Shown one piece after another: positions 1 to 12,595 of a stretch of DNA of 23,241 nucleotides (the stretch's first letter is position 1; each line of letters begins with the position of its first letter). The notes under the pieces are model-generated. The model saw only the letters and a list, made by a program, of their open reading frames with translations. It was not told the DNA's origin and did not search any database. Where the stretch lies: assembly GCA_920105805.1 (NCBI GenBank), contig CAKKTI010000260.1:7505-30745 (forward strand), in the 5' to 3' direction. This DNA comes from Condylostoma magnum (Eukaryota > Ciliophora > Heterotrichea > Heterotrichida > Condylostomatidae). Made by a program: the position numbers and the translations under genes.

Positions 1-76
1 CATTAATCAGATACTTCCTGAATGTTTAGATTTAACTTTTATAATTATTGCCTTTTTGTAAACATTTAATTAAAAT
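1..76. other. AT-rich edge, no gene seen
   Basis: This stretch lies downstream of the TAG that I take as the stop of the minus-strand coiled-coil gene. It is AT-rich and I see no convincing codon pattern on either strand. The coiled-coil frame stays open through it, but only because every stop codon is also sense in this genome. Confidence 0.4.
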
Positions 77-1423
77 CTAACTTTTATTTCTCTCCAATTT
101 AATAGCTTCTGCTTCAATTATTTGTAGCATTTCTTGCATATACTTTTTGTCAACTTCAATTTAGTTTTGTTGGTCTTGCAGCATTTCTTATTATTTCTAC
201 AAGTTGATCTCTCAGTCTTCTAATTCTTATCTCTTCATCTTTTTACTTTTCAATACTAAAGATGTGTCTTAGTATTCTAAACTCACTCTATTATTATCTT
301 AACTTATTTTGATATCTAAATCTTCCTTGAGTTTAAGTAATGTAGCACTTAAGCATTCTAACTCATATTGTTGTTTCTCTACTTTTAATTATTTACTTTA
401 AACATCTTATTCTGCTGTATGAATATTATTATATTTAATTTCTAATTATCTTTCAAATGTTTCCTTGTAATGTTCAAATTCTTTTTTCTACTAGCTTAAA
501 ATTTATTACATATTATCTAGACTTTCTTATTTCTATTTAATTTCTTGTTATTATTCTTTAATTTGCTCTACTAATTTACGATTTTTGTACTCAAAATGCA
601 TATTTGAATCTTTTTAATTTTATTGATTAGAATTAAATTGCTCAATTGCTTCTTATAATTCTTAGCTTTTCTTTCTTATTTTTAGTTTTTGCTTTGCTAT
701 TTTTTTAACATCGAATTCAAAATTCTAACGAATTTCTTCTAACTATCTTCACTAATCATTCATTATCTTATTTTATTCTTTAATTTATCTTTTTGCTTAC
801 TTTAAGCAATTTTCTTTATCATTATAATCTTGTTTTACTTTTTAAAGCTTGGTTTCATTTTAGTGTATTTCTATCTGCTATTACTAGATACTATTCTTTT
901 AAATACTTAATTCATTATATTATTACTGGAAATCTTATATATCTTATTCTAACTTCAATCTGTCCTTTCTAATAATTCTCTTCTCATCTTCAATTCTTTC
1001 TAACTATATATCAATATCCTATCTAGAAGCTGTAATGCTTTTTGCCTAATTATCCAACAGCTTTTGATCAGACAGTAAACTATAACTAGCTGATACAATC
1101 TACGAGCATACTTATGATACAAACAAAGGAAATGTCTCGTAATTAACCTCGTGGTTAAAGTGAAATTGTGGATTAATTTTTCTTACTATATCATTAATGT
1201 TATTTACATATTCCTAAGATATCTCATGACTGTATTATTTGGCTATTGGAGAAGTACATTTCGGGGATAAACTAGTAATTCTCTTATGTTCAATTCGTTG
1301 ATTATTCATTGAGCGTGATTAACTAAAGCTTTATCCCTTTTGCATTCTTGGAGGAAGGTGTTATCTAAAATCAATAGTAGGCTAATAGGTTCTATCCGTT
1401 TTTGACTTATAATTGTAATACAT
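77..1423 (-). CDS. Coiled-coil protein, 448 aa
   Basis: Read with UAR=Gln and UGA=Trp, one uninterrupted frame runs from an ATG (MYYNYKSKTD) to a TAG. About 110 N-terminal residues are mixed and Ser/Arg-rich. The remainder is almost wholly Gln/Lys/Glu-rich helix with regularly spaced Leu/Ile, a long coiled coil. No catalytic motif is visible; a structural, cytoskeletal or ciliary role is inference. Many of its Gln codons are TAA/TAG. In the last 25 codons none occur and Gln is CAA, so the TAG at 77-79 is taken as the stop. The start is 19 bp from the start of the divergent gene at 1443. The family is not recognised. Confidence 0.8.
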
Positions 1424-1442
1424 ATAATTTATACTCGAATAA
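1424..1442. promoter_or_regulatory. 19-bp divergent intergenic spacer
   Basis: This is the whole space between the two divergent start codons (minus ATG 1423-1421, plus ATG 1443-1445). It is AT-rich, carries AATTTA at 1426-1431 (TAAATT on the minus strand) and TATAAATTAT-like sequence read leftward. If both start codons are right, transcription of both genes must start inside this spacer or inside the neighbouring coding sequence. Confidence 0.55.
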
Positions 1443-2093
1443 ATGGGGTGTGGGAATAGCAGAGACACTTTAAGTGAAGAAAGCATGATTCAATAAGGAG
1501 AAGAAGCCTTAGGATTTGGGACACTTTCAATTAAAGATTTAGATTTAACTTTAAGGAAGTATTCAAGCTCAGGGTAATTAAATAAAAATCAATTCAGGAT
1601 GGCATTGTCTGTACTTAGACTTCCTATGTAAAGCAAATCTAAGCTAAAAAGTATTGAAGCATTTTATAACACTTTTTGTGTAAACGAGCATTATATACTG
1701 AGAAAGCTTATTTTATTAGGTGTTATTATGTGTAGAGGAGCTGATGTTGAAAAAGCTAAAATCTTATATGAAAACTACGATGAAGAAGTTAAAATGAATC
1801 TTGATATAGATTAAGTAAACTAAATGCTGGAGGATGTCAAAGAACTTATTATAAATTAATTGCCAGTACTAGCAAACGCAGAGAATAAAAATGAATAAAA
1901 TGATGTAAAAAACTACTTAAAGAATTTAAAATAACAATGAAATAACTAGAAATAAGGCTTCTTAAATAACATAATGCGTGAAGAGTTAGAAGTAAGCTAA
2001 AATGCATTTATTGATAATATAGTAAGCACTTCCTCGAAGCATTTACTATCCGCTCAAGACTTAAGACAGTACTTATTAACAGCTTGTTCCTAA
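1443..2093 (+). CDS. N-myristoylated EF-hand-like protein, 216 aa
   Basis: The protein begins MGCGNSRDT, a classic N-myristoylation start (Gly2) with an adjacent palmitoylatable Cys3, so membrane attachment is likely. Residues about 25-130 resemble the degenerate EF-hand-type helical pairs common in ciliate proteins: KYSSSGQLNKNQFRMAL, then a hydrophobic LRKLILLGVIMCRGAD, then ILYENYDEEVKMNLDID. The Asp/Asn pattern is poor, so calcium binding is uncertain. The tail is Gln/Asn-rich and ends in a helical SAQDLRQYLLTACS. Gln near the end is CAA/CAG and no UAR/UGA occurs for about 30 codons before TAA 2091-2093, which is taken as the stop. The convergent S1 nuclease stop is 14 bp away. Confidence 0.75.
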
Positions 2094-2107
2094 GTAATTC
2101 TATTAGC

Positions 2108-2998
2108 CTAAATAAAGTTTCTATTCTCAAATAAACTGGTAAGAAGATCAGCAAGTCTATACCCAGCTAATGCTATTCTCTATCTAGCAGTCTTCAATCC
2201 AGCCTCTAAATACTCTGCACTGGGTCTTTAATTTTCTTCGATTCCATAGTAAGCAACATTAACAGCGTCGTGGAAACTTTCAAAAGACCATTCATTTACA
2301 TCTTTCTCCACTAGATAATCACTCAGATCGCTTCTTGGGAATTAAGCCATGATTGATTAAGACCATTTATCAATTTGTTATTGATTCTGAACTGACAATG
2401 GTCGTGGCAAATCTGTTTCCATTGTGCCTAGAACAGAGTCCCACAAAGCATGAAGCTCTTAAATATTACTATTGTATACTATTTTGAAATCATTGCCACC
2501 AGCATCTCCTTCGGGCATATTTACTGTGAATCTAGAAGTTGCGTGGAGGGGTTGATGTAAATCACCTACAAAGTGCACTAAAAATCTGATAGCCATTCCT
2601 GCTTCTAAGGGATTATTTGAATTGTAGGTCACTGTATTGTTTAAAGTTTCAAACATTTAGTTAATACCCCATACAACGTCTTAGAATTCTGGAGATTTTT
2701 ATAATTTCAGGAGTCCATCATAGTTGTAGGGTCTATTAATATAATGCCAGTTATTCATTGCTTCCAGGTAGAAGGCTTTTATATCATCAGCCCAGCAGGC
2801 TGACTCAACAAAGGTGCTAGAAGTCCCATGAGTGAAACTCTCAGGTATAAAGTCGATAAATTGCTAGGCTTTAATAAAGACTTCTGGATTTGAGTTCTCT
2901 AGATCAAGTCTTGCTATATTAGCCACTGTCATATGTCCGTCGCACCACCATCCTTGAACTTAGTTGACAATATAGTATAATATAATAAACATTACCAT
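2108..2998 (-). CDS. Secreted S1/P1-type zinc nuclease, 296 aa
   Basis: Class I (S1/P1) nucleases are zinc-dependent single-strand nucleases and 3'-nucleotidases, usually secreted or lysosomal. A short hydrophobic signal (MVMFIILYYIVNQVQG) is followed by WWCDGHMTVANIA. The mature N-terminal Trp and the His six residues in are zinc ligands in P1. Further family marks are SACWADDIK, NNWHYIN, FLVHFVGDLHQPLHA (His/Asp/His ligands), GDAGGNDFKI and LHALWDSVL (His, Asp). The end, RQRIALAGYRLADLL, matches the family C-terminus, with TAG at its Gln. I take TAG 2110-2108 as the stop; later options are TAG 2092-2090 and TGA 2056-2054. Length fits the family (about 270-320 aa). A role in digesting food nucleic acid is inference. 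Confidence 0.93.
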
Positions 2999-3117
2999 TT
3001 ATTTGTTCACCAATTTGTGTTTTAAGTATATTATGAAATAGAGGAAATAGTATCAAATATTACTTTGCTATTTACCCCGGAATACTGATTTCTAACTAAT
3101 ATAAAAAATTTATAAAA
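2999..3117. promoter_or_regulatory. 119-bp divergent promoter region
   Basis: This is the space between the S1 nuclease start (minus) and the kinase start (plus). It is AT-rich apart from a short GC patch near 3075. TATAAAA lies at 3111-3117, directly against the kinase ATG; the same heptamer abuts the next two plus-strand start codons. I see no other site. Confidence 0.5.
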
Positions 3118-4074
<957 letters not shown>

Positions 4075-4403
4075 TTTATTGATTATAGTATTATAAGAAG
4101 TATATGTATACATGTTCAAAGCATTTTTATGACTGATAAAGGAACAGCTGTATTTTATTTAGCAAGTTTTTAAAAGATTCATATTGAAATAATTCCATTT
4201 TTAATATTTTATACCCTTTTAAGGAATTTACAAAAGCTATTTAAGCATTTTTTACTATTATTTTTAATAGAGAATCAATCTTTATAATATGTGTTTAATT
4301 AATCAATACGTAATTTTGTGCTAAAGAATTCACAAAAACATTCAAATTACTAAGGCTTAAGACAACATAGCATATTGGAAATTATTAATGAGGTTATATA
4401 AAA
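4075..4403. other. 329-bp intergenic region, no gene seen
   Basis: This is the longest gene-free stretch of the window, between two co-directional genes. It is very AT-rich with short T and A runs and no convincing protein or RNA structure. TATAAAA at 4397-4403 directly precedes the next ATG. Confidence 0.6.
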
Positions 4404-7400
4404 ATGAAATCCATAGATTAAACTATTGATGAAATATCTGATGAATACAATCTTATTCGGCAATGTCTTAGCTCTTAAAATAGCTCAAAGTCATTAATCT
4501 TCAAGCTTAAATAAAGTTTCTTTGAAGCCCTTAACTCCATATATATGTTCTCAGAGGAAGTTACAAGAGGAAATTGCATCAAGCCCTGGGTTGTATCAAT
4601 CAATGTTTTAATTCAAACCCTTATGCAAATTGGTCTGATGTATTACATTGATAATGACATAGATTAATGAGATATTTTCTAGCAAGTCTGGTAATGAGTT
4701 GCAATACTTAGATTTGAAATGATTTTAGCTAAACTTGGATTTCTTTAGCCATTTCTTGTGTTTTGTACGTTTATCAATTTTAGCATGTTCTTTGGGTTTT
4801 TAATTGCATTTTACAGAGCATTTAAAGGCATAAATCCTTAATTAAAGTACTAAAACTATACTATTACATTACCTTCAATAATTATGACAGGTGGATTATT
4901 AGTTCCAATAACATCTAGTAGGATTGCCTATCTAAAGCAGATTATAGTGACAGATAGTGAAGTTAGCAAAGAATTAAATGCAGAAGAAATTGATTTTGAT
5001 TCCGATTTATTAGTATTAGTAATTTTTGGGGAATTAGTATAAAACTTAACAGTGTACTTAGTTATTTTAGGAAATACAGAAATAAATCACGATAAAGTAT
5101 TATAATCGGCTTATTGCAGATTTTCATATAACTTGCCCATATTATACAACTATATGGCAATTATTCATGTAGTTATGTACTACTTTGTTTTAGAGAATAA
5201 CCCATATCTATTCTATATTATAATTTCTAGTGTTTACTTGATGCTAGGAATTTTATTTATATTATAACTTATATACTATGATATAAAAAAGAACCTTATA
5301 TATAGTATAAGCTCATTTACTATTGGATGAATCTCATTTTGCTTTATGCTTGGATTACTACTGGATAATGTTACAATTATTCTGATTTTAAGCTTGATTA
5401 TTCCGATTTGTTATATCATTTTATTGTCTTTAACAATAAAAGAATAACTTGTTAAATTTCGAAATAAATACTTGGACAATCTTGATTAATTAAACAGCTT
5501 TATGCCTGTAGAACTAGTTTTAAGATAAAATTTAATAGGAAGAGATCCTAACTTAATAGATAAATTTTAGATTCTCTATAACAAACCTTAAATTTTATAG
5601 TGCAAAAAGTTTTACATTATTTAAGCTTTTTATTATGCTAATACTTGTTAAAACTTTGCAATGGCTAGAATTAAGCTTTCTTAAATAAGTTAAGCAATAA
5701 GCAATATTGAGGATGATTATCAGGAATATAAATGCAGAAAATACGTATTAAATGATGAGTCGACTGATGGAATAAGGATACTCAAATATCTTGATGAGTT
5801 AACACATGCTAAAAAGTAAGATGAGATTTTATGCATATAATTAAAAAACATATGATTAGAGTTATCCAGTGTTTAGCCAAGAGTGGCCAAATGCGAATAT
5901 CTAATTAAAAGAATAGTGTTAAAATACAAGAGAACTAAGAATCTGTATAAAAGAATACTATAGAAATTTGGAGAAGATTAATAAGTAAATTAATTATACG
6001 GAACATTGCTACATGAGATAGCTCATTCAAAATATGGACAAATATACTAATAAAAGGCATATTTATCAAGTGAAAATCCAAGATTACAAAAGAATGTATT
6101 CAAATTAGCCCATCCATCTTAAGGATTTATCATTACAACTACTAACAAACATTATTTTGGAATGATAATCTATGCAAATTATAACGCAAAGAAAATATTT
6201 AATTGTTCTTAGAATCCCTTAGTAGGAAGGTATTTAAAGGAAATAATAGCTTAGCCCTTTTAAAAAGCAATTTTATCATAACTATTTACACAGATTGAAA
6301 ATTTTAATAATAGATACAAACAAACACTTTATTTTTAAGATGAAAGGCATTATTTAATACCGATTTAAGCAATAATATAATAGGATTGTCTTAGTAGAGA
6401 TCCTTGTTGTTTGATCTGGTTTTCAGTAAATAAAAAATAATACACAGAAATTGCGTTGACTAATGAAGATGGTGTAATATTGGCTTATACTGAATTATTT
6501 GCAGCCTTTTGTGATCTTCCAGTGGAGGAATACAATATATATGGCATGAGCATACTATAGATTTATCCTTCATTATAAAATGCATACAAAAGTACTGAGT
6601 ATTACCTGAATTTAAATGAATCAACAGTTATTAATACAGCAAAAAAATATTTTTTGAATTAAACTTACATCGAAGTTAAAATCACTAAGAAACAAATGAT
6701 TAATTTTCCTTTTTAGAATAATATAAGAGATATAGCTTCATAATTTATACAAAGACCTACTATATAAAAAGACAAGAGAAACTATTAAATTAAATCAAAT
6801 CAATTAAAGTTAGAATAATAAATATAATTATAGGATGATAACATTCAAGCAAAAGAAATGCACTAATCATCATCATCAAGTAATTCAAAGGTTTCAACAA
6901 ATTTGATAGAAAATAAATTAAATACAAATATTAATCTGGCTTTAATCAATTTGAAGTATTGCATAGGATTTATGTTTCTGGTAATAATACTTTCTAACAT
7001 TTCTATTGAAACTTACTTTGGATAAATAATGGGTTATGTTGAAGGACTAAATGATTTATATTAGTAAGCAGCTATGCTAAGATATTATACTTAATATATG
7101 GCAATAGCAGCATAACGCCTTGATGACTTTGATAGATAGAGACCCTAGCAAGAACTTTAGTTATATACGGATTAATTATAAACTGGAATAACAAAACTGC
7201 GCTAGTTTCAGAATGACTTAAAATAATTATAATCTAATGAATTAGTTTCAGAGGTTTTCTAAATTGAGTCTATAATTTGAAAACACAATTTTGATTAAAC
7301 ATGAAGTGAAAAGTCAACGATACTTTAAGTGCTATCTGATTTTATAGTATACAGCTAGGATATCATGTTGTAGGAACATCGATACAGTAAATAGCTCGAT

Positions 7401-8489
7401 TCTAGCAAGTATTTTGTTATAAGAAACGGATTAGGTGAATCACTGAACCTTTTTAACAATACAATCAATATACTTGATCAGGCTGAAATATAAAGCTTAA
7501 ATACATTTAAAATCAATCTTTAATTAGGAATTATTTGCAGTTCAACTTGTATCTTATTAGCATTAGGAATCGTCATATTAAAAGTATCAAAATTATAGCA
7601 CAACTCTAACTTGATTTGAAATAGTATTCATAATACATAAATGGGCAATATCTTAGAACTTAAACAATTAGTGATGAATAGATTATGTGATATTCATGGA
7701 TAAGATAACTAAGACTAGGATCTTATAAGATATAAACCTTAACCATCATATCATAGAAAATGAGTAGGAATAACAATTATTGTATTAGGGTTTTTAGTCA
7801 CTAGTATAGGATTTTATGCTTATTTATACACTTTCTTTTTCAATACTGTTATAGACCTAGTGGAAAAAAGCTCCTATTATAAAAGTATTGGAATGACTTA
7901 AGCTGAATCTACTGCCGCTGCTTATTAGTACTTAGATAACTTTTTAACCCTTTAAAATGAGTCAAATATATATAGAAGATTATACGATCCGAGGTATACA
8001 ACTTCAGCTTTACAAGAGTATTCGAAATAATTGAAAAAGCTTGATCATAACGGAGCAAAAATGATGGAATTCTATAGAAAGAATCTTTTGAATAACTAGT
8101 AGGTCAATTAATACTATTTTGGATAGTTTAACGATAGCTTTAGAATTTTTGAATTAGGAGTGTATGATGCTGTAATAGGCCTGGCTCTAGACTGACAATG
8201 TATGGCAAAAACGTATTCATATCTAGATTAAACTTATCTAAGTTGAGAGTAGATGAATAGGATTTTAGTTGATAGGATACTCGATATAACCAACTATGTG
8301 AATGATTATTACTTGGATTAGATGCAATTAGAGATGGAAATGTCAATATATTAAGTTACAATATACAGCGTTACTCTTTTCATCCTCTTTTTCATAATAG
8401 TAATACCCTTTCTACACAGCCTCAAGAGAGATATAAAAAATACCTTTATTTTCAACAAGAGATTCTGTGATAATGTTATAGGTTATTGA
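4404..8489 (+). CDS. Large multi-pass sensor-like membrane protein (TmcB/PAS-like), 1361 aa
   Basis: One intronless frame spans over 4 kb. After a cytosolic start it has about ten hydrophobic segments in the first 340 residues (for example LVLVIFGELVQNLTVYLVIL, FIIISS-like and LILSLIIPICYIILLSL-like helices). A helical Gln-rich stretch of repeat type follows at about 400-560 (FYYANTCQNFAMARIKLSQ). From about 565 to 730 there is a PAS-like fold (QGFIITTTNKHYFGMIIYAN, then GRYLKEII), followed by a polar linker. The C-terminal third has membrane segments flanking a loop of about 160 residues, twice. This layout matches the large TmcB/PAS membrane proteins expanded in ciliates; the identification rests on remembered family features. 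UGA=Trp is used often (TIGWISFCF). No UAR/UGA occurs in the 45 codons before TGA 8487-8489, taken as the stop; TAA 8514 is the alternative. Ligand and output are unknown. Confidence 0.8.
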
Positions 8490-8607
8490 TCATTTTGCCA
8501 TTTTAATAACAGTTAAAAGTAGCTTTGAAAGAAGTGTGGTTAATGCTATCAGTAAAAAAATATCAAAATCTTTATAATTATTCTTTATTTTACATATCTA
8601 TATAAAA

Positions 8608-9135
8608 ATGTTATAATTGAATGAGGATTTAGGTCAGCAAGAGATATTAGAGATAAATAATAAAGATACAATTCAATCCCTTAGTTTACAAGACTTTAAA
8701 AAGCTGTACGACGAGAAGGTTACTTTAAAACTTTTACAGTTATTCTCCGAAATTTTGGATTGGGATGCTGAAACATTAGATAAGTTTTAAATTGTACTTT
8801 AAATTAGGTAAATGCAGTTTTCTTTTAACTAAGAAATGCAATCACTTATTTTGTAAATACTTGAATCTATACTAAGGGATTAAAATAAAATTCTATAATC
8901 TAATGATATATGCAGATCCACATTAAAAATATTTAGAACATTTTAGTAAAGAGCAAACGTGGATTTACATTATAATCGTCTCTTTAACTATACACGTAAT
9001 ATCAGTTTTTATAACATTCTGATAAACCAAATAGAACACTATAACAGACTTAGAATAAGTCAAATAGTTCAAGGTAAACGAAATAGAAGTAGGAGTAGAA
9101 GTTACAGTGTGAGTAGAAATGAAGGAAACCATTGA
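8608..9135 (+). CDS. Unknown helical protein, 175 aa
   Basis: Not recognised. The protein starts MLQLNEDLGQQEILEINNK and is predicted mostly helical, with alternating Leu/Ile and Gln/Glu/Lys. It has one FNYTRNISFYNILINQIEHY segment and ends in a basic, Ser/Arg-rich tail (KRNRSRSRSYSVSRNEGNH) that resembles an SR-type or phosphorylated tail. There is no signal peptide or membrane segment. TATAAAA at 8601-8607 abuts the ATG. Gln near the end is CAA, and TGA 9133-9135 is taken as the stop. It converges on the DNase II gene with 46 bp between stops. Confidence 0.7.
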
Positions 9136-9181
9136 GTTTGTAATGCATTATACAAATTATTTATGCATTAAACTAAAATTA

Positions 9182-10153
9182 CTAAATAAAAGCGGTGCAA
9201 TTACCCTGTCCTGCAATTATCTGGTTGTACTGCTTGAAAATATCTTTATTGCTAGTACACAAAGCTCCTCCTCCTCTTTTATCCTGAGATTTCATTCTAT
9301 TCATATCTCCAAAGCACATTTAGGACTCAGACACTCCCCATTTAGCATGATCTTAATAATGAGTCCACCACTGACTCCCAATAGAAACTTTAAGAATATT
9401 GACCACATCATATTTCTCGCAAAATGAACCCAAATACGGCCTTCCCCATGATTCCACCTTCATATTTGACCTGAGAATATCAGGAATAACAGAATCCCAA
9501 ATATTTACCAAATAGCTAGGAGATTTAGCAATATAAAGCCACTCTTCTCCTCCAACGTTAACTTAAGTTGTGCCATATGTACCAGCAGGAGGTTGTTTAT
9601 TTATAATTGCGGTTAAGTTGGCGTTTGTAATTCCTTGAGTATGATAATAAGCATCCGGTTTTGCCATGCTCATCACTCCTGCAATATTGAATAGATCTTC
9701 AGTAGAGATAGAAACGCATGCTAGATTCTAGCCATATCTTTACTCTCCTTCTAAAATTTCAGGGTTTATAGTGTTATTCTGATATCCTGGCCATTTAGGA
9801 ACAGAATGCATTATAAAGATAGCTTCATCTCCGTCATAAGCTAAAATACCTTTAGCATGAGCAACAGTATAGTCGTAATTTAATGCTCCAGGCTCGTCGT
9901 TATAAAGAATAAACTCAGCCTTGTTTGATATAGCTTAAAGAGTGTTTGCTATAAAATTTCCTTATTGGTTTATTGGGTTGTCTTGGAGTTATAATTCAGG
10001 AGCATTTTAATCCATGTAGGCATAAGTTTACCCGTCGAATTTACCATATGCATACTCCGGAAATTTGTAGGCTGACCACCAGCCTAGTTGATTACCTTGA
10101 TTGTCTAAGCATTTCAAAGAAAAACTTAGTTAAAGTTGTATCAGCGCCCACAT
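9182..10153 (-). CDS. DNase II-type acid nuclease, 323 aa
   Basis: DNase II is a phospholipase-D-fold endonuclease of lysosomes and phagosomes that cuts DNA at acid pH without metal. A short signal-like start (MWALIQLQLSFSLK) leads into CLDNQGNQLGWWSAYKFP, then YAYMD, LYNDEPG, and the first HxK motif in VAHAKGILAYD. MHSVPKWPG and YGQNLACVS follow. The second HxK motif is QDHAKWGVS, next to CFGDMNRMKSQDKRGGGALC, the most diagnostic block. Both catalytic HxK pairs are intact, so the enzyme looks active. Gln in the last 50 codons is CAG until TAG 9184-9182, which is followed at once by TAA and taken as the stop. A function in degrading DNA in food vacuoles is inference. Confidence 0.95.
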
Positions 10154-10340
10154 TTTAAATGATTAATATTCATCTATTTTATTCAACAAGAAAAATGAAA
10201 ATGTTGTTGATCCATACAAAAATAAGTATTTAGAAATCTTAAAATTTTATTCTTGATTTGTGATATTAATAAGTATACTAAACAAGTTATTGTATTTATA
10301 TTACCATAATAGTTTTTAAATCTAATAAGAAATGATATTA
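10154..10340. promoter_or_regulatory. Intergenic, upstream of DNase II
   Basis: About 187 bp separate the end of the F-box/ankyrin gene from the DNase II start, both on the minus strand. It must hold the DNase II promoter unless transcription is polycistronic. It is AT-rich and no defined site is visible. Confidence 0.4.
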
Positions 10341-12500
10341 CTACTCATAAAGACTTAAAAGTTCTAAAATTTGATTTTGTGCATCAGGCTTCTTGCAATA
10401 ATAAGGACAATTTGCGTAATCAAAAGCATTCATACCTTATATACATTACTTCTAGGGTGAAGCTCCCATTTTCAGTAGCATTTATACTTACAAAGAGAAT
10501 CCTTATAGACATGAATCTAATAAAGGTGTCATTCCTCTTTCATCTTGAGAATCAATATCAGCTCCTCCTTTTTATAAAATTATTAATAAATCCATTCTAC
10601 CCTTTTCATGAGCCACTCATACCGCTGACTTTCCTAAGTACTTATCCTCTAAATTAGGAAAATGATATATAAGATACTAACTTAGAATTCTATCAGAATA
10701 GTAAGTTTTAAATATTTTGCAGAAATTTAACCGTTTTGGATCTGCGCCTCATTTTAAATAGATATCAATCATTTTTAAATCTGGAAATGCCCATTACAAG
10801 GGAGTCGAGTCTCCGAAATTAGGATCTTGGTTATTTGACTGATTCAATGCTTCTTTAATTTATGTTTTATCTTCCTCTTTTGCATAGGATAATAAAAGAT
10901 TAAGAATACTAATTGATTTGAATTTTGCAATTCTATGAAACAAGTTTTTGTTTTATTATCTGTAACACCAATCTATAATAATTCCCTCTCAATTTAGTAT
11001 CTATTTGACTATATTTATATCATTAGTAGAAATAGCGACTTAAATTACACTTGGTGATTAATCGGTTCCATTTATATTGCTACCCTTTCTGAATAAAAAG
11101 TCAGCAATTTCTAAATTTCGTTTAGCTATTGATATGAATAAAGGTCTGCAAGTAGATGGATTAAGTTAAGCTCCGTAATCGATTAAAAGTTAAACTATTT
11201 TCAGATCTTAGGCCTTCTCACATGCTAAGTATAAGGGAGTTTGCCCTTAGTTATTACACTCATTTACATCACATCCTGCCTCTAATAACTTTTTCGTTAT
11301 TTTAAAATTTTCTAAAGAATGAAACAGATATGAAGGAGCTGCTAAGTCTTATATCTTTTATGTTAAAGAGGCATTCTGCTTTTTTATTATTTTAAAACAT
11401 TTGTAGTAATCAATCTTATGATGCTTGTAAACCTGGTATTATAATCCACAGATTTATATTTTATCACGATGTAAACTTTTATCTATGCAAATATGTAGCA
11501 AAGAAGGGCCATAGTCTATAAATACTGTAGTGTTTTCTTATTAATACTGAGCTTCACCCTGTAGATCAAGAGATGCTCCTCTTTAAATCAGCTTTTTTGC
11601 AATTCTATAGTAACCTTTAGTGCAAGCTAGTTACAATGGCGAGAGCCTTTTGTAAAGGTGCACGTTTAAATCAATGCTGTATTGTAAGTATCCTTTATCT
11701 ATTTACAAGTTGCTTAATTTTTCTAGTAATAAATCTACAATTTGTTCTTATCCTGTACATACTGCTAATCCTAATATGGTAAATCGTTCATTAGCAAAGG
11801 CCCAGTCTAATTTCTCCTAATCAAAAACTTCCTCTGTATTGTCAATACTAAAAAGCAAACTTTCATACTAATTTTTAGCAACATTTTGCCAGATTTAGCT
11901 TTAAAACCTTTTCAGCTAATTTTTACCTGTATAAAGAACATTTGGGTTAAAATTAAGCTTTTTATTAAAGGTTCCTGACTCAAATACAATTCCTTCTCCT
12001 ACTTTTAGCCCAAATAAATCCGAGATACTTTTAATATCATCTTACCTTTTAATCATTACCTCAGGAGACATTAATTTACTATTCAGTTCATCAACAGTTT
12101 CTAAGTTATCATTAGGATTTTACTGATTGTTTTTCTAAGCAAAGAAGTCAATAGAAGATCTTAAAGAATGAATGCTGTTAGGTGTTTAAAATCCCGGAGT
12201 TTTGCTAAGAGGAGTATTCTTAGAATTTTAACCAGTTTATTCAAAGAAGTCGCTATTTTCATTGAATGTGTTTTCAGCTCATTCGTATCCAGTATTCTAA
12301 AATTTTCAAAGAATTCTTATGTCTCCAGTATGTTGCAAAAAATCTTTGCATACTGGAGCGATTTAAAGCAACTCCTTAAACTCCAAAAAGTCAAAAATCT
12401 GGTATCAATAATCAAATTTACTGGCTTGAAATGTTCGTAATTTTATTCTATTGTTTTGCTAAACAACATCAGATGAACTTTTACAAATTGAGCAGCCCAT
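10341..12500 (-). CDS. Myristoylated F-box/ankyrin-repeat protein, 719 aa
   Basis: The start MGCSICKSSSD is an N-myristoylation motif with neighbouring cysteines. Residues about 28-70 look like an F-box (IFDFLEFKELLQIAPVCKDF, later ILWKF), a Skp1-binding module of SCF ubiquitin ligases. A polar linker of about 130 residues follows. Ankyrin-type repeats lie in two groups: SPLQLACTKGYYRIAKKLI, TPLYLACEKAQDLKIVQLLI and CRPLFISIAKRNLEIADFLF; then STPLQWAFPDLKMIDIYL, KSAVWVAHEKGRMDLLIIL and MTPLLDSCLQGFSLQVQMLL, each with GA or GAD loops. The role suggested is substrate recognition for ubiquitination near membranes (inference). About 30 codons free of UAR/UGA precede tandem TAG-TAA at 10343-10338. 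It is one continuous frame with no intron needed. Confidence 0.88.
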
Positions 12501-12595
12501 TTTATTTAAATCCTGTGAATAATTCCTCTAGTTTTTTTAAAGGCATTGAATGTGCTGTTTAAGTTGATATACTAATTCTAGAAAGCATTTAAAAT
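12501..12595. promoter_or_regulatory. 95-bp divergent promoter region
   Basis: This AT-rich spacer lies between two divergent start codons, each encoding an N-myristoylation-type N-terminus. Both ATGs are preceded by TTTAAA-type sequence (AAATAAA before the minus ATG, TTTAAAAT before the plus ATG). Confidence 0.45.

Noticed and set aside
2054-2092. S1 nuclease ending at TAG 2090 or TGA 2054
   Set aside because: These would overlap the end of the plus-strand gene at 1443-2093. TAG 2110-2108 follows the family C-terminus and leaves a normal gap, though the later stops cannot be fully excluded.
9119-9427. Plus-strand standard-code frame
   Set aside because: It overlaps the conserved C-terminal half of DNase II on the other strand and has no family features.
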